From the NCBI GenBank assembly GCA_020831535.1, contig JAFIGF010000162.1, positions 1 through 43,854 on the forward strand: a DNA stretch of 43,854 nucleotides, given 5' to 3'. Shown here piece by piece: positions 8,039 to 16,811 of this stretch. The stretch is from Opitutales bacterium (GTDB lineage: Bacteria > Verrucomicrobiota > Verrucomicrobiia > Opitutales > T3Sed10-336). Each line of letters begins with the position of its first letter. Position 1 is the stretch's first letter. The notes below the pieces were generated by a model. That model did no database searches. It saw only the letters and a list, made by a program, of their open reading frames with translations, and was not told the DNA's origin. The translations under genes and the position numbers were made by a program.

Positions 8039-9349
8039 TCAGGTGTTCAGCTCTCGCACCATGACGCGGGAATTCCGGCCGCTTTCCCGAAGACTATCCA
8101 GACGTGCAGCGGGAAGCTCCGTAGAGGGGTTTTCGGAAAAGCTGCAGGCATTGCGGAAAAAGGAAAAGCTCTGGGTGGAGAGAGCGAAAATGCGGCGAGC
8201 CCCTTTCTGCCGGGCTTCCTGGCAGATGAATTCGACCAGCTTTCGTCCGATTCCCAAGTGTTGGTGGGTTGGTTGAACGTATAGGGAGAGAAGTTCCGCA
8301 CTTTCCCCTCCTGGATAAATTTCCAGCGCGGCGCAAGCAACCGGGGTTTCATCAATTTCAAAAAGGTAGTATTGATTAAAGGATTTCTCAATATGGGCCA
8401 AAGTCCGATGCACTAGTTGTTCTCGCTTAACGGCTTGGCGGGTAAATTGGTAGAGGGTGCGAATGTCCCGCCGGGTGGCCGGCCGAACCTGTTGGTATTC
8501 GTTACCATAAATAAGGGTGCCAACCCCTTCGCTGGAAAAAATCTCGGCAAGTAAGCCTTCGTGCAACGTTCCGTCGACCAGATGAGCCCTGGGAATGTTG
8601 TTAAGCACCGCCCGAACGGCGTGTCTCGCTTTACTCAAAGCCCCGCCACTAAACCCTTCGGGAGCCGTTTCCAATTTGTTGTTTAGTTCCTCGACGGAAA
8701 TTTGCCGATAAAAGGCTTCGTTATGATAGAGTCCGGCTTCTGGTTGCAGGAAAAGAATTTTTCCGGCTTCGAGGGCGAGCGCCACCTCGGTGGCCAAGTG
8801 GTCTGAATTCAATCGCCAGCCCATACCGTCACGGTCAAAGGCGAGAGGGGACAAAAGAGGGATCACCTTTTGGGACAAAAGATTTTGCAGGAGGGCACGG
8901 TCAACTCGTCCAACTTTTCCGGTATGCAATTGGTCCACCCCTTTGACGATTCCCATGGGCACCGGCATAACGGCGTTCGTCAGGACGGCCTTGAGACCGA
9001 CTTGGGTAAGTTTGCCCATCAGGAACTGGCTAAGCGTGGAGGCCGCTTTTTGGGCACAGGACAGTGTTTGGGCATCGGTCGGGCCGAAACCCCGCAGGTC
9101 GCTTGGCGAGATTCCTTGATCCTTTGCTTCGGTAGCCAGTTGGTCGCTAATTCCGAAAACCAAAACGACCCGTATGGACAGGCTTTGCAAAACGGCGATG
9201 TCGAGAAGTAGGTTGGAAAGATTCTCGTCGCTCACAATACGTCCGTCCAAGGCGATGACAAAGATCCGGTCTTGGAACAGAGGAACATATTTTAGAATAC
9301 CCCGCAGTTCTTTGGGGTTGGGAAGGGAGGGTGCGTCGGAAGAGGCCAT
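8039..9349 (-). CDS. argA: Amino-acid N-acetyltransferase (N-acetylglutamate synthase, ArgA type)
   Basis: ArgA makes N-acetylglutamate from glutamate and acetyl-CoA, the first step of arginine synthesis. The 436-aa protein has the expected two parts. An amino-acid-kinase fold covers about residues 20-285 (FVIALDGRIV, GIVKGVDQLHTGKVGRVD, LNSDHLATEVALAL, LVDGTLHEGLLAEIF). A GNAT domain covers about 290-436, with the acetyl-CoA loop QHLGIG at 363-368 in LSLYVQPTHQHLGIGRKL. The usual ArgB-like HGAGP is replaced by FGISD, as expected for a kinase fold kept for arginine feedback rather than catalysis (inference). The upstream gene stops 6 bp before its ATG, so the two are likely coupled. Confidence 0.93.
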   Translation of the reverse strand: MASSDAPSLPNPKELRGILKYVPLFQDRIFVIALDGRIVSDENLSNLLLDIAVLQSLSIRVVLVFGISDQLATEAKDQGISPSDLRGFGPTDAQTLSCAQKAASTLSQFLMGKLTQVGLKAVLTNAVMPVPMGIVKGVDQLHTGKVGRVDRALLQNLLSQKVIPLLSPLAFDRDGMGWRLNSDHLATEVALALEAGKILFLQPEAGLYHNEAFYRQISVEELNNKLETAPEGFSGGALSKARHAVRAVLNNIPRAHLVDGTLHEGLLAEIFSSEGVGTLIYGNEYQQVRPATRRDIRTLYQFTRQAVKREQLVHRTLAHIEKSFNQYYLFEIDETPVACAALEIYPGGESAELLSLYVQPTHQHLGIGRKLVEFICQEARQKGARRIFALSTQSFSFFRNACSFSENPSTELPAARLDSLRESGRNSRVMVRELNT

Positions 9350-9355
9350 GGCGTT

Positions 9356-10039
9356 TCAATTAGCTACGCGGAAAGACCATTCCCGCAGATTGTCATCAAT
9401 CAGAAAGTACAAAGTATATTCGCCCGGGACAAGAGCATCGGGGTTGATAAAGAGAAAACTTTGCGGGGCTTCATTGTCCGTTTCCCGTCCTTTGCTATAG
9501 GGCGGAATCACGAGAATTTCACGGTCTCGCCGATAAAAATGGAGACGGCGGGGCAGGCTGAAGTCTTCGTGAGGTTGCCATCGTATTTCTGCTTGGTAGG
9601 GTTCTCCGGTTTGAATTAGAGGGGCCGCTTTGATTTCCTCTAAAAGCAAGGTGTAGGGAGGGGCCTCGATGGTGATCTCCAAAAGTGATTCCTGTGGGCG
9701 AGTGGTAGGGGTAATGGGAATTCTTGATGAGAAAGTATCACTTTCGCGGAATTCGCCGGTCAAAAAGGCTTGGGTGAAAGGCTCCCAATCTTCCGCTTCG
9801 AGAAGGGGGGTTACATGACTGGCCATAGATTCCTCGTAGGGGAAGAACGGATCCTCCTGTTTACGAAAAAAGGCCATGATCAAAGTGTAGAATGCGATAA
9901 AGCACAAAATTGAGATCAAGACCCAGGACATCGGCCATGGTTTTTTTTCCGGCAGCTTTTGTTTTTCGTGGTGGAGCCCGTCGGGGGAAACCGGAGGGCC
10001 GGAGGGGGAGGAAGGGGAGGTGGGAGAATTTTCTTTCAT
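9356..10039 (-). CDS. Single-pass membrane protein of unknown function
   Basis: Starting at ATG 10039 the product is 227 aa. It has a Ser/Pro-rich cytoplasmic N-terminus (KENSPTSPSSPSGPP), one hydrophobic span (about WVLISILCFIAFYTLIMAF), and a periplasmic part with beta-rich segments such as YTLYFLIDDNLREWSFRVAN. No family is recognised. An in-frame TTG farther upstream (10132) is unlikely. It stops 6 bp before argA and probably heads that operon. Its ATG shares the palindrome CATG with a possible start of the divergent gene, so at least one of the two starts may be wrong. Confidence 0.65.
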   Translation of the reverse strand: MKENSPTSPSSPSGPPVSPDGLHHEKQKLPEKKPWPMSWVLISILCFIAFYTLIMAFFRKQEDPFFPYEESMASHVTPLLEAEDWEPFTQAFLTGEFRESDTFSSRIPITPTTRPQESLLEITIEAPPYTLLLEEIKAAPLIQTGEPYQAEIRWQPHEDFSLPRRLHFYRRDREILVIPPYSKGRETDNEAPQSFLFINPDALVPGEYTLYFLIDDNLREWSFRVAN

Positions 10040-10547
10040 GGAGGAGTTCGCGCTTGTCTTGGGAAAAGTTTTGCCAATGGATGGTGGAATGCCGGTTTGG
10101 GTTATCGAAATGTTTGGTCGGGGCGATATCAACCAGGTCTTTTGGTTGGTCTTTGCCGCTGCTTTGCCGTTTTGGCTGATGATGTTGGTGTTCCCTCATA
10201 AAACGTGGGTTCGTCGGATTTGTCATCCTTTTTTTGTCCCTCCGTTGCTAGCGGTTCTCTATTTGTATATTGTATTTGAGGTCGTGAATACGGTTGGATG
10301 GCCCAAATTTGCCGGGGTGGAGGCACATCAGGTTCGCCGTGTGTTCAGCCATCCACTTTATTTCCTGGTGGTGTGGAGCCGTTATATGGCCATGGATTTA
10401 TTCGCTGGGATGGTCATTTATCAGGAAGCTGTGCGGCGTAAGCAGCAAGTGCCAGTGGAACTTTTCTTTACGTGGTTAATGGGTCCATTGGGGCTCCTGT
10501 TTTATGGCATCCGGCTTGGTTGGGCGCAGTTGCGGGAGAAATGGTAG
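10038..10547 (+). CDS. ABA4-like/DUF4281 integral membrane protein
   Basis: A small membrane protein with about four spans. Segments such as NQVFWLVFAAALPFWLMML, MDLFAGMVIYQEAVRR and TWLMGPLGLLFYGIRL match the ABA4-like (DUF4281) pattern: an early 'LPFW', a central 'DLF.G..I..' and a closing 'GPLGLL.Y'. Plant ABA4 is needed for neoxanthin synthesis; bacterial roles are mostly unknown. Starts at 10038, 10077 and 10089 are all possible. The last would give 152 aa, closer to family length, while 10038 has a purine-rich stretch upstream that is also the neighbour's coding sequence. It is transcribed away from the argA operon and toward gap. Confidence 0.72.
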   Translation: MEEFALVLGKVLPMDGGMPVWVIEMFGRGDINQVFWLVFAAALPFWLMMLVFPHKTWVRRICHPFFVPPLLAVLYLYIVFEVVNTVGWPKFAGVEAHQVRRVFSHPLYFLVVWSRYMAMDLFAGMVIYQEAVRRKQQVPVELFFTWLMGPLGLLFYGIRLGWAQLREKW

Positions 10548-10648
10548 AGCATGGGGCGAGTAGGGGGAATTTGCGTTTTCCCGCGCGTCCTTTGGTTTTT
10601 TGTGGTTCTCTCTTGCCAAGACGGTGGGGATCTTTTTGGATGGGTAAC

Positions 10649-10678
10649 TTGCGTTGGCTCATTCCGAGCCCGTAAAAT
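10649..10678 (+). promoter_or_regulatory. Candidate sigma70-type promoter for gap
   Basis: TTGCGT (10649-10654) and TAAAAT (10673-10678) are 18 bp apart, 31 bases before the gap start codon, in a 160-bp space after the membrane-protein gene. This rests on sequence match only. Confidence 0.4.
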
Positions 10679-10691
10679 TACTGACCGCTAA

Positions 10692-11753
<1,062 letters not shown>

Positions 11754-11783
11754 TCCCTTCTGAATTAGAAAATTCACTTCACC

Positions 11784-11822
11784 AAGCTTCGTCGGGATAT
11801 GCCCCGGCGAAGCTTTCCCTTT
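11784..11822 (+). terminator. Intercistronic hairpin between gap and pgk
   Basis: AAGCTTCG (11784-11791) pairs with CGAAGCTT (11808-11815), with further G-C pairs inside, and is followed by TCCCTTTTTCC. The T tract is interrupted, so it may act as a partial terminator or an mRNA 3' stabiliser that lets gap be expressed above pgk (inference). Confidence 0.6.
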
Positions 11823-11848
11823 TTCCTTTCAACCCAAACTTTCATAAA

Positions 11849-13054
11849 ATGTCATCCGTAGCCTCTTTAAAAGACCTCTCCGTGAGCGGGAAAAAAGTTC
11901 TCGTCCGGGTCGATTTTAACGTTCCCACCGATGGTGAGCAGGTCACCGACAATTCCCGTATCAAAGCGGCGCTTCCGACTCTGGAATATTTGCTTGAGCA
12001 GGGAGCCAGGATTATTCTCATGAGCCATTTGGGTCGTCCCAAGGGTGAAGCTAACCCAAAGTACACCCTCCGGCCGGTGGCCAACGAATTGGCCAACCTC
12101 GTTGGCCGTCCGGTGCTTTTTCTGGAAGAGTGTATGGGGCCTAAGGTTGAAGAAGCGGTCGGTCAAATGCAGGATGGCAACATAGTTCTTTTGGAGAATC
12201 TTCGATACCATGCTGGCGAGGAGAAAAACGATCCCGAGATGGCCAGTGCCCTGGCTCGCTTGGCGGACGTTTATGTAAATGACGCTTTTGGAACGGCTCA
12301 CCGGGCCCATGCCTCGACGGCTGGAGTTCCTGCTTTGGTGAGTGAGAAAGCTGCGGGCTTGTTGGTCGAGAAAGAATTGAAATTCCTGGGCGAGCGTACC
12401 AGAAATCCTGAGCGGCCCTTCGTGGTGATCCTTGGTGGAGCCAAAGTTAGCGATAAGATCAATGTTATCAATCAACTGCTCGAAAAAGCGGATACCATTC
12501 TCATCGGTGGTGCCATGGCCTACACCTTTGCTCTGGCCCAAGGGAAGAAAGTCGGAGACAGCCTTTGCGAACCGGATAAGATCGAAACTGCGAAGGCGGC
12601 CTTGGCCAAAGCCGAGGAGAAAGGCGTGAAATTTCTTTTGCCGGTCGATAATTTGATTGCCAAGGGATTGGACTTCGGGGGTAAAAGTTTAGGTGAGACC
12701 GACTACACCAAAGAAGGCTCTGGCATTCCTGATGGCTGGGAAGGTGTTGATATTGGTCCGAAAACGACTGAAATGTTTGTTCAGGAAGTTACTTCCGCCA
12801 AAACCATCTTATGGAACGGGCCGATGGGTATTTTTGAAATCGAGGCTTCAAGTAAGGGGACCTATGCCATTGCCAAAGCGGTGGCGGAAAACCAGGAGGC
12901 CACCTCGATTATCGGAGGTGGAGATTCTGTCTCGGCGGTAAACAAGAGTGGCTATTCTGACAAGGTTTCCTTCATGAGCACCGGGGGCGGGGCCAGCCTG
13001 GAATTTTTGGAAGGCAAGGAACTTCCTGGAGTAAAGGCATTGGAGAAAGCCTGA
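11849..13054 (+). CDS. pgk: Phosphoglycerate kinase
   Basis: It transfers phosphate from 1,3-bisphosphoglycerate to ADP in glycolysis. The 401-aa product has RVDFNVPT near the N-terminus, the substrate loop SHLGRPKG, NDAFGTAHRAHAST, the hinge region VILGGAKVSDK, and the nucleotide-binding GGGDSVSAV and STGGGASLEFLEG motifs. The ATG at 11849 gives the correct family N-terminus; the frame upstream of it is non-coding. There is no Shine-Dalgarno sequence (CATAAAATG). It is separated from gap by a hairpin and from tpiA by 25 bp. Confidence 0.97.
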   Translation: MSSVASLKDLSVSGKKVLVRVDFNVPTDGEQVTDNSRIKAALPTLEYLLEQGARIILMSHLGRPKGEANPKYTLRPVANELANLVGRPVLFLEECMGPKVEEAVGQMQDGNIVLLENLRYHAGEEKNDPEMASALARLADVYVNDAFGTAHRAHASTAGVPALVSEKAAGLLVEKELKFLGERTRNPERPFVVILGGAKVSDKINVINQLLEKADTILIGGAMAYTFALAQGKKVGDSLCEPDKIETAKAALAKAEEKGVKFLLPVDNLIAKGLDFGGKSLGETDYTKEGSGIPDGWEGVDIGPKTTEMFVQEVTSAKTILWNGPMGIFEIEASSKGTYAIAKAVAENQEATSIIGGGDSVSAVNKSGYSDKVSFMSTGGGASLEFLEGKELPGVKALEKA

Positions 13055-13079
13055 AACCCTAATCTTTAAAATGATAACT

Positions 13080-13847
13080 ATGAAAAAATATCTCATTGCC
13101 GGAAACTGGAAAATGAACAAGAACGCCGCCGAATCCGAGGATTTGGCTAAGGAAATTGTTCTTGAATTGGGGTCGCGCCATGCTGTTGAAGCGGTGTTGT
13201 GCCCTCCCTTTACTTCGCTGACCGCAGTCGCCAAAGTGATTGAGAAATCGAATGTAAAACTTGGCGCTCAGAACATGCATCATGAAATCAGTGGCGCCTT
13301 CACCGGGGAAATCTCTCCGGAAATGCTACGCCATCTGTACGTGAGCTATGTAATTCTCGGTCACAGTGAACGCCGGGCAATCTTCGGGGAAACCGATGAG
13401 CAGGTAAATGCCAAGACCAAAGCCGCGTTAACGAGTCGCCTGCGGCCCATCGTTTGTGTGGGCGAAACGCTGTCCGAAAGGGAAGCGGAAAAAACTTTGG
13501 AAGTGGTGGAAGGGCAGCTCAAGGGAGCCTTGGTTGGAATTTCTGCCGAGCATGCCGATTCGGTAGTCATTGCCTACGAACCCGTCTGGGCCATTGGTAC
13601 GGGCAAAACGGCTACCCCGGAACAAGCTCAAGAGGTTCACGCCTTTATTCGCTCCGAACTTGCAGGGATATGGGATGAAGGCTCGGCCGCCAAGGTGCGA
13701 ATCCTGTATGGCGGATCCATGAAGCCCGGCAATGCCCCGGAGCTTTTGCAGAAACCGGACATCGATGGAGGTCTCATTGGGGGCGCTTCGCTCGAATCGA
13801 GGTCTTTTGCGCAATTGGTGAAAGCTGCCGAGGCGCAAATTGATTAA
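13080..13847 (+). CDS. tpiA: Triosephosphate isomerase
   Basis: It interconverts dihydroxyacetone phosphate and glyceraldehyde 3-phosphate. The 255-aa protein shows AGNWKMN with the catalytic Lys (K11), electrophilic H95 in LGHSERR, catalytic base E167 in AYEPVWAIGTGKTA, and the phosphate loop LYGGSMKPGNA. I chose ATG 13080 (MKKYLIAGNWK) over ATG 13071, which would only add MIT. It is the last gene of gap-pgk-tpiA. Confidence 0.97.
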   Translation: MKKYLIAGNWKMNKNAAESEDLAKEIVLELGSRHAVEAVLCPPFTSLTAVAKVIEKSNVKLGAQNMHHEISGAFTGEISPEMLRHLYVSYVILGHSERRAIFGETDEQVNAKTKAALTSRLRPIVCVGETLSEREAEKTLEVVEGQLKGALVGISAEHADSVVIAYEPVWAIGTGKTATPEQAQEVHAFIRSELAGIWDEGSAAKVRILYGGSMKPGNAPELLQKPDIDGGLIGGASLESRSFAQLVKAAEAQID

Positions 13848-13924
13848 GAGTGATTGGGTTTTCTCACCAAATCTGCCCCTTAAACCTATGGTTTTCTCAT
13901 GTGGTATTGGGGCACTCTTTAAAG

Positions 13925-13953
13925 TTGAGAATTGATAATCAAATGTAATAATT
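13925..13953 (+). promoter_or_regulatory. Candidate promoter for the pilus/secretion operon
   Basis: TTGAGA (13925-13930) lies 17 bp before ATAATT (13948-13953), in an A/T-rich 194-bp gap after tpiA and about 90 bases before the PilM-like start. Pattern match only. Confidence 0.33.
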
Positions 13954-13992
13954 GCCTTACGCTAATTTTTTCTCTTTTCAAATCTCTTCATA

Positions 13993-14013
13993 GGGTATTT
14001 CTTAGGAATACCC
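13993..14013. promoter_or_regulatory. Inverted repeat upstream of the PilM-like gene
   Basis: GGGTATT (13993-13999) is the exact inverse of AATACCC (14007-14013), with a seven-base spacer, 28 bases before the start codon. There is no T tract after it. It could be an operator or a 5' leader hairpin; the function is unknown. Confidence 0.4.
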
Positions 14014-14041
14014 CTATTCATTTCAAGTTCTCAACACCCTT

Positions 14042-15097
14042 ATGAGAAAGCAAAACAAGTTAACCCATTATATCGACTTTCAAACCAATTCTTGCCTCGT
14101 CGCGAAGGTAGTGGAAAACAAAAGTCGGTCCTCGATTAAGGACTTGCGGGAGGTTAATTTGCGGGAAGCTGGATTATTGTTGGGGATGGTGGAGAATACG
14201 AATGAAAATAAGCGGGATGGGTATATGATGGCCAGAGTTGGCTTTTATCCCCAGAGCGGATTTTTCCTTTATCAGGATTTGCCTGAACCAAAGAAAGGTG
14301 CAGATGGGGTTTATCTCAGCAATTTGTTATCCAAGCAGGCTCAAATCGATCCGGAAAACTATAACCTTGCAGTTTTATCCGCGCAAAGTGGAACCCCGGT
14401 GAACTTTGGTGAGGCCCCCGAGAAGGAAGTTCTTTTTTGCGGATTGCAAATTGAAGAAATAAAGGAATTTCAAAACTTTATCTTGAAGGAAAAGGTATTC
14501 CCGCAGTCTGTTGAAATTTCGACTTTACCCATGCTGGGAGCCTTGAAGGACTATTTGGCCTACAGCGAAATTACTGATCCGGTTCTCTTTTTGGAGCTTG
14601 GTATGAAAAGCAGTCACGCCTTTATCCTGTCAAATGGTAAAGTCGTTGAGTATCGTAAATTGTCCCAAGGCATGCACCGTATAATGTCGATGGTACAATC
14701 GGAACTGGGGCTCAAGGATATTAAAGCGGCCGCTCGTTTATTTAATTCAGATACCTTTGACTTTCAAGAAATGGGGCCTCGGTTAACCAGCCATCTATTG
14801 AAGGAAATAAATGCCTTCACCTCTTTTTATGAGGTAGAAAAGGGTGAAACCGTTCGGCATATCCATTGTGCCAGTGTCTCGGGCAAATTGCCCTGGCTGA
14901 TCAAGTCACTGGCCAAGCTAATGATGGTGGATCCGGTTGAAATATCTTACGAAAATTGGTTTCAGGATCGTGGCATTGATTTTGAAACTCCCGAGATGGC
15001 GGCAAATCTCCCCTTTAATTTTTTAGGAATCGTTGGACTGATGCTCAATTCCTCCCCGCAAACTGAAGAAAATGGCACGCAAGAAGAAACAGCCTGA
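14042..15097 (+). CDS. PilM-like actin-fold protein of a type IV pilus/type II secretion-like system
   Basis: The 351-aa product is placed as PilM by position and by divergent features. The N-terminus HYIDFQTNSCLVAKV resembles the phosphate-1 strand of the FtsA/PilM fold. 'DPVLFLELGMKSSHAFILSNGKVVEYRKLSQGM' (quoted here in part: LFLELGMKSSHAFIL) fits the second nucleotide-binding strand pair. PilM binds the N-terminus of PilN in the cytoplasm and links it to the motor. The gene leads an operon with PilN-, PilO-, PilP-like and secretin genes, which strongly supports the call. It overlaps the next gene by 26 bp. Confidence 0.75.
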   Translation: MRKQNKLTHYIDFQTNSCLVAKVVENKSRSSIKDLREVNLREAGLLLGMVENTNENKRDGYMMARVGFYPQSGFFLYQDLPEPKKGADGVYLSNLLSKQAQIDPENYNLAVLSAQSGTPVNFGEAPEKEVLFCGLQIEEIKEFQNFILKEKVFPQSVEISTLPMLGALKDYLAYSEITDPVLFLELGMKSSHAFILSNGKVVEYRKLSQGMHRIMSMVQSELGLKDIKAAARLFNSDTFDFQEMGPRLTSHLLKEINAFTSFYEVEKGETVRHIHCASVSGKLPWLIKSLAKLMMVDPVEISYENWFQDRGIDFETPEMAANLPFNFLGIVGLMLNSSPQTEENGTQEETA

Positions 15098-15704
15098 GTT
15101 TGAACCCTGGCGGCAGGACTTTCGCCTGTCGGCAGAGTTGCCGGATATTAAACCGGTTAAGACCAATTTCATGATAAATGTGGTGGCGACATCATTGTTG
15201 TCGGTCTTGGCGATTTTCTTTGTCATCAAGAATGTTGAAACAGGTCGTCTGCAGGCAGAGAGCGAATTCCAGAATGAGCGCATCGTCGAGTTGCAACCGC
15301 AAAGCGAGGAGTATCAAAATTTAAGCCGGGCCTTTCAGGAAGAACGTAAAAAACTGGACGAGGCTTACGGGTTTTTGGAGCAAACTTTTTCTCCTTCCAA
15401 GGTGATCTATGAATTCTCACGTGTTGTCCCAGCGAGAGTTCAGGTCAATGCCTTCGGTTGGGATGGTGAAAACATCACTGTATCAGGGCACTATTTACCT
15501 GATCCACTGCTCCTTGAGAGAGAAGGTGAAGACGAAGCGATGGATGAGATGTTGGTTTTGGTCAGGGCTTTTGAGGAGGAGGTTAGCGAGGATGAATTTT
15601 GGCAAAACAACTTTACTGATATAGAAGTTGGTAGAGTCACGCAGTTACCGGAAGCAACAAGAGTCGATTTTCAGTTGACCATGAAACTTGTGGAGGAAGA
15701 ATGA
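15072..15704 (+). CDS. PilN-like inner-membrane assembly protein
   Basis: The 210-aa protein has a basic cytoplasmic head (MARKKKQPEFEPW), a single membrane span at about residues 35-52 (INVVATSLLSVLAIFFVI), and then a coiled-coil periplasmic part. A small domain follows (VVPARVQVNAFGWDGENITVSGHY), which matches the ferredoxin-like 'P..v.l..i......l.l.G' pattern of PilN/GspL-type proteins. It should pair with the PilO-like protein and with PilM. It overlaps both neighbours (26 bp upstream, 4 bp downstream), so translation is coupled. Confidence 0.75.
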   Translation: MARKKKQPEFEPWRQDFRLSAELPDIKPVKTNFMINVVATSLLSVLAIFFVIKNVETGRLQAESEFQNERIVELQPQSEEYQNLSRAFQEERKKLDEAYGFLEQTFSPSKVIYEFSRVVPARVQVNAFGWDGENITVSGHYLPDPLLLEREGEDEAMDEMLVLVRAFEEEVSEDEFWQNNFTDIEVGRVTQLPEATRVDFQLTMKLVEEE

Positions 15705-16303
15705 ATATAAATAGTGTTAAAGTTTTTCTTAAGGAGTATTTCCTGGTTTCCATTATGGTCCCTTTAATTGTGGCTTTGGCTGTTATGACTTGGCTGCGTT
15801 TGGGAGAGATTGCCACCTTGACGGAATTGACGGAAGAGACGGATACCCAAATCGAACAGATGGAAAGGAATATCCAAAGAGGGCAGGGTATTGAGGATGA
15901 TCTCGAAACGTTGCGGCAATTTCCTGAGATGGTGAAAGATCGTTTACTGGTTTTTCAGCAGTTTGATCCCATTGAAGCCGTCCGGGATCGGCAGAGGATT
16001 ACCAGACAAATAAATCGGCTGGTTGAAAATAGCCTCGGCCGAGCTCCATCGAACCTGCGAATGATTCCCGGTTCGCTGGAAAACATGGAAAATTATCGGG
16101 AAATCGGCTTTGCGATAATCGTCGAAGCGACCTTGGATGAGCTGTATTCTCTCGCACTGGATTTGGAAGATGCAGAACCATTGATACGCCTTGATTCCTT
16201 TCAGCTGCGGAATGATAATGGAGATAACGCTACCCGGCATATTGAAGCCAGTTTACGATTTCAAGTCCTTGCCGCCCGTCCCTTTGAAGAAAGTTCAGAA
16301 TGA
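15701..16303 (+). CDS. PilO-like inner-membrane assembly protein
   Basis: The 200-aa protein has a short cytoplasmic start, one membrane span (about YFLVSIMVPLIVALAVMTWL, residues 13-32), a coiled coil (LTEETDTQIEQMERNI) and a compact C-terminal domain with 'IGFAIIVEATLDELYSLALDLE'. In PilO/GspM proteins the comparable part forms a ferredoxin-like fold. It is predicted to form a heterodimer with the PilN-like protein. ATG overlaps the previous stop (ATGA), and the same arrangement occurs at its end. Confidence 0.72.
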   Translation: MNINSVKVFLKEYFLVSIMVPLIVALAVMTWLRLGEIATLTELTEETDTQIEQMERNIQRGQGIEDDLETLRQFPEMVKDRLLVFQQFDPIEAVRDRQRITRQINRLVENSLGRAPSNLRMIPGSLENMENYREIGFAIIVEATLDELYSLALDLEDAEPLIRLDSFQLRNDNGDNATRHIEASLRFQVLAARPFEESSE

Positions 16304-16770
16304 CCTTATTTAAATCCAAAAGTATTTTATCCTTATGTATAGTCCTCGGCTTCGGGTGTGCTGGGGGGGCTCTTATCGGGCAAGTTGTGTCGCCGGAAGA
16401 CCGGGCAAATCTCTTAGTCCGGATGCAGGAAGTTCTGGATCATCCTGGCGAAAGAGCCAACCTCCCGGAAAAACCCGTCCAGGACTTCTTCTTCCCATCC
16501 TATCTTTTGGAAATGGGGCCAACTCCGCGGGAAGTCCTCCAGCGCTTCCTAGAGGATTTAGAGGTTGCCATGATCGTGCAAAGACAAGAAGGTCCCGTTG
16601 TTCGATTTACTAAAAGCCCAAAATTGGTTAAGCAAGGGGATGAAATTTCTTTTTCCTTAGACGATGAGACTTATCCAATCCTTGTTGAGAATATTCAAAG
16701 TAACCCCGAGACCGTCGATTTTACTTTCAACCTCAATGAAGTCGTTCTCTCCATAACCCTTGCACGTTAG
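16300..16770 (+). CDS. Exported protein in the PilP position
   Basis: The 156-aa product has a signal-like N-terminus (SILSLCIVLGFGCAGGALIG). A Cys follows the hydrophobic core, but the preceding residues do not form a standard lipobox. The C-terminal beta-rich stretch (LVKQGDEISFSL through NLNEVVLSITL) could correspond to the HR domain of PilP, which bridges PilN/O to the secretin. Sequence similarity is too weak to be sure; the call rests mainly on operon position between the PilO-like and secretin genes. It overlaps the PilO-like gene by 4 bp. Confidence 0.6.
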   Translation: MTLFKSKSILSLCIVLGFGCAGGALIGQVVSPEDRANLLVRMQEVLDHPGERANLPEKPVQDFFFPSYLLEMGPTPREVLQRFLEDLEVAMIVQRQEGPVVRFTKSPKLVKQGDEISFSLDDETYPILVENIQSNPETVDFTFNLNEVVLSITLAR

Positions 16771-16811
16771 CTTTAAATCCGTCATTTTACATCCTTACTC
16801 CCTTATTAACA

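Noticed and set aside
13846-13922. Terminator after tpiA (AAGAGTG ... CACTCTT)
   Set aside because: The arms are far apart with only loose internal pairing and no proper T tract, so I do not list it as a terminator.
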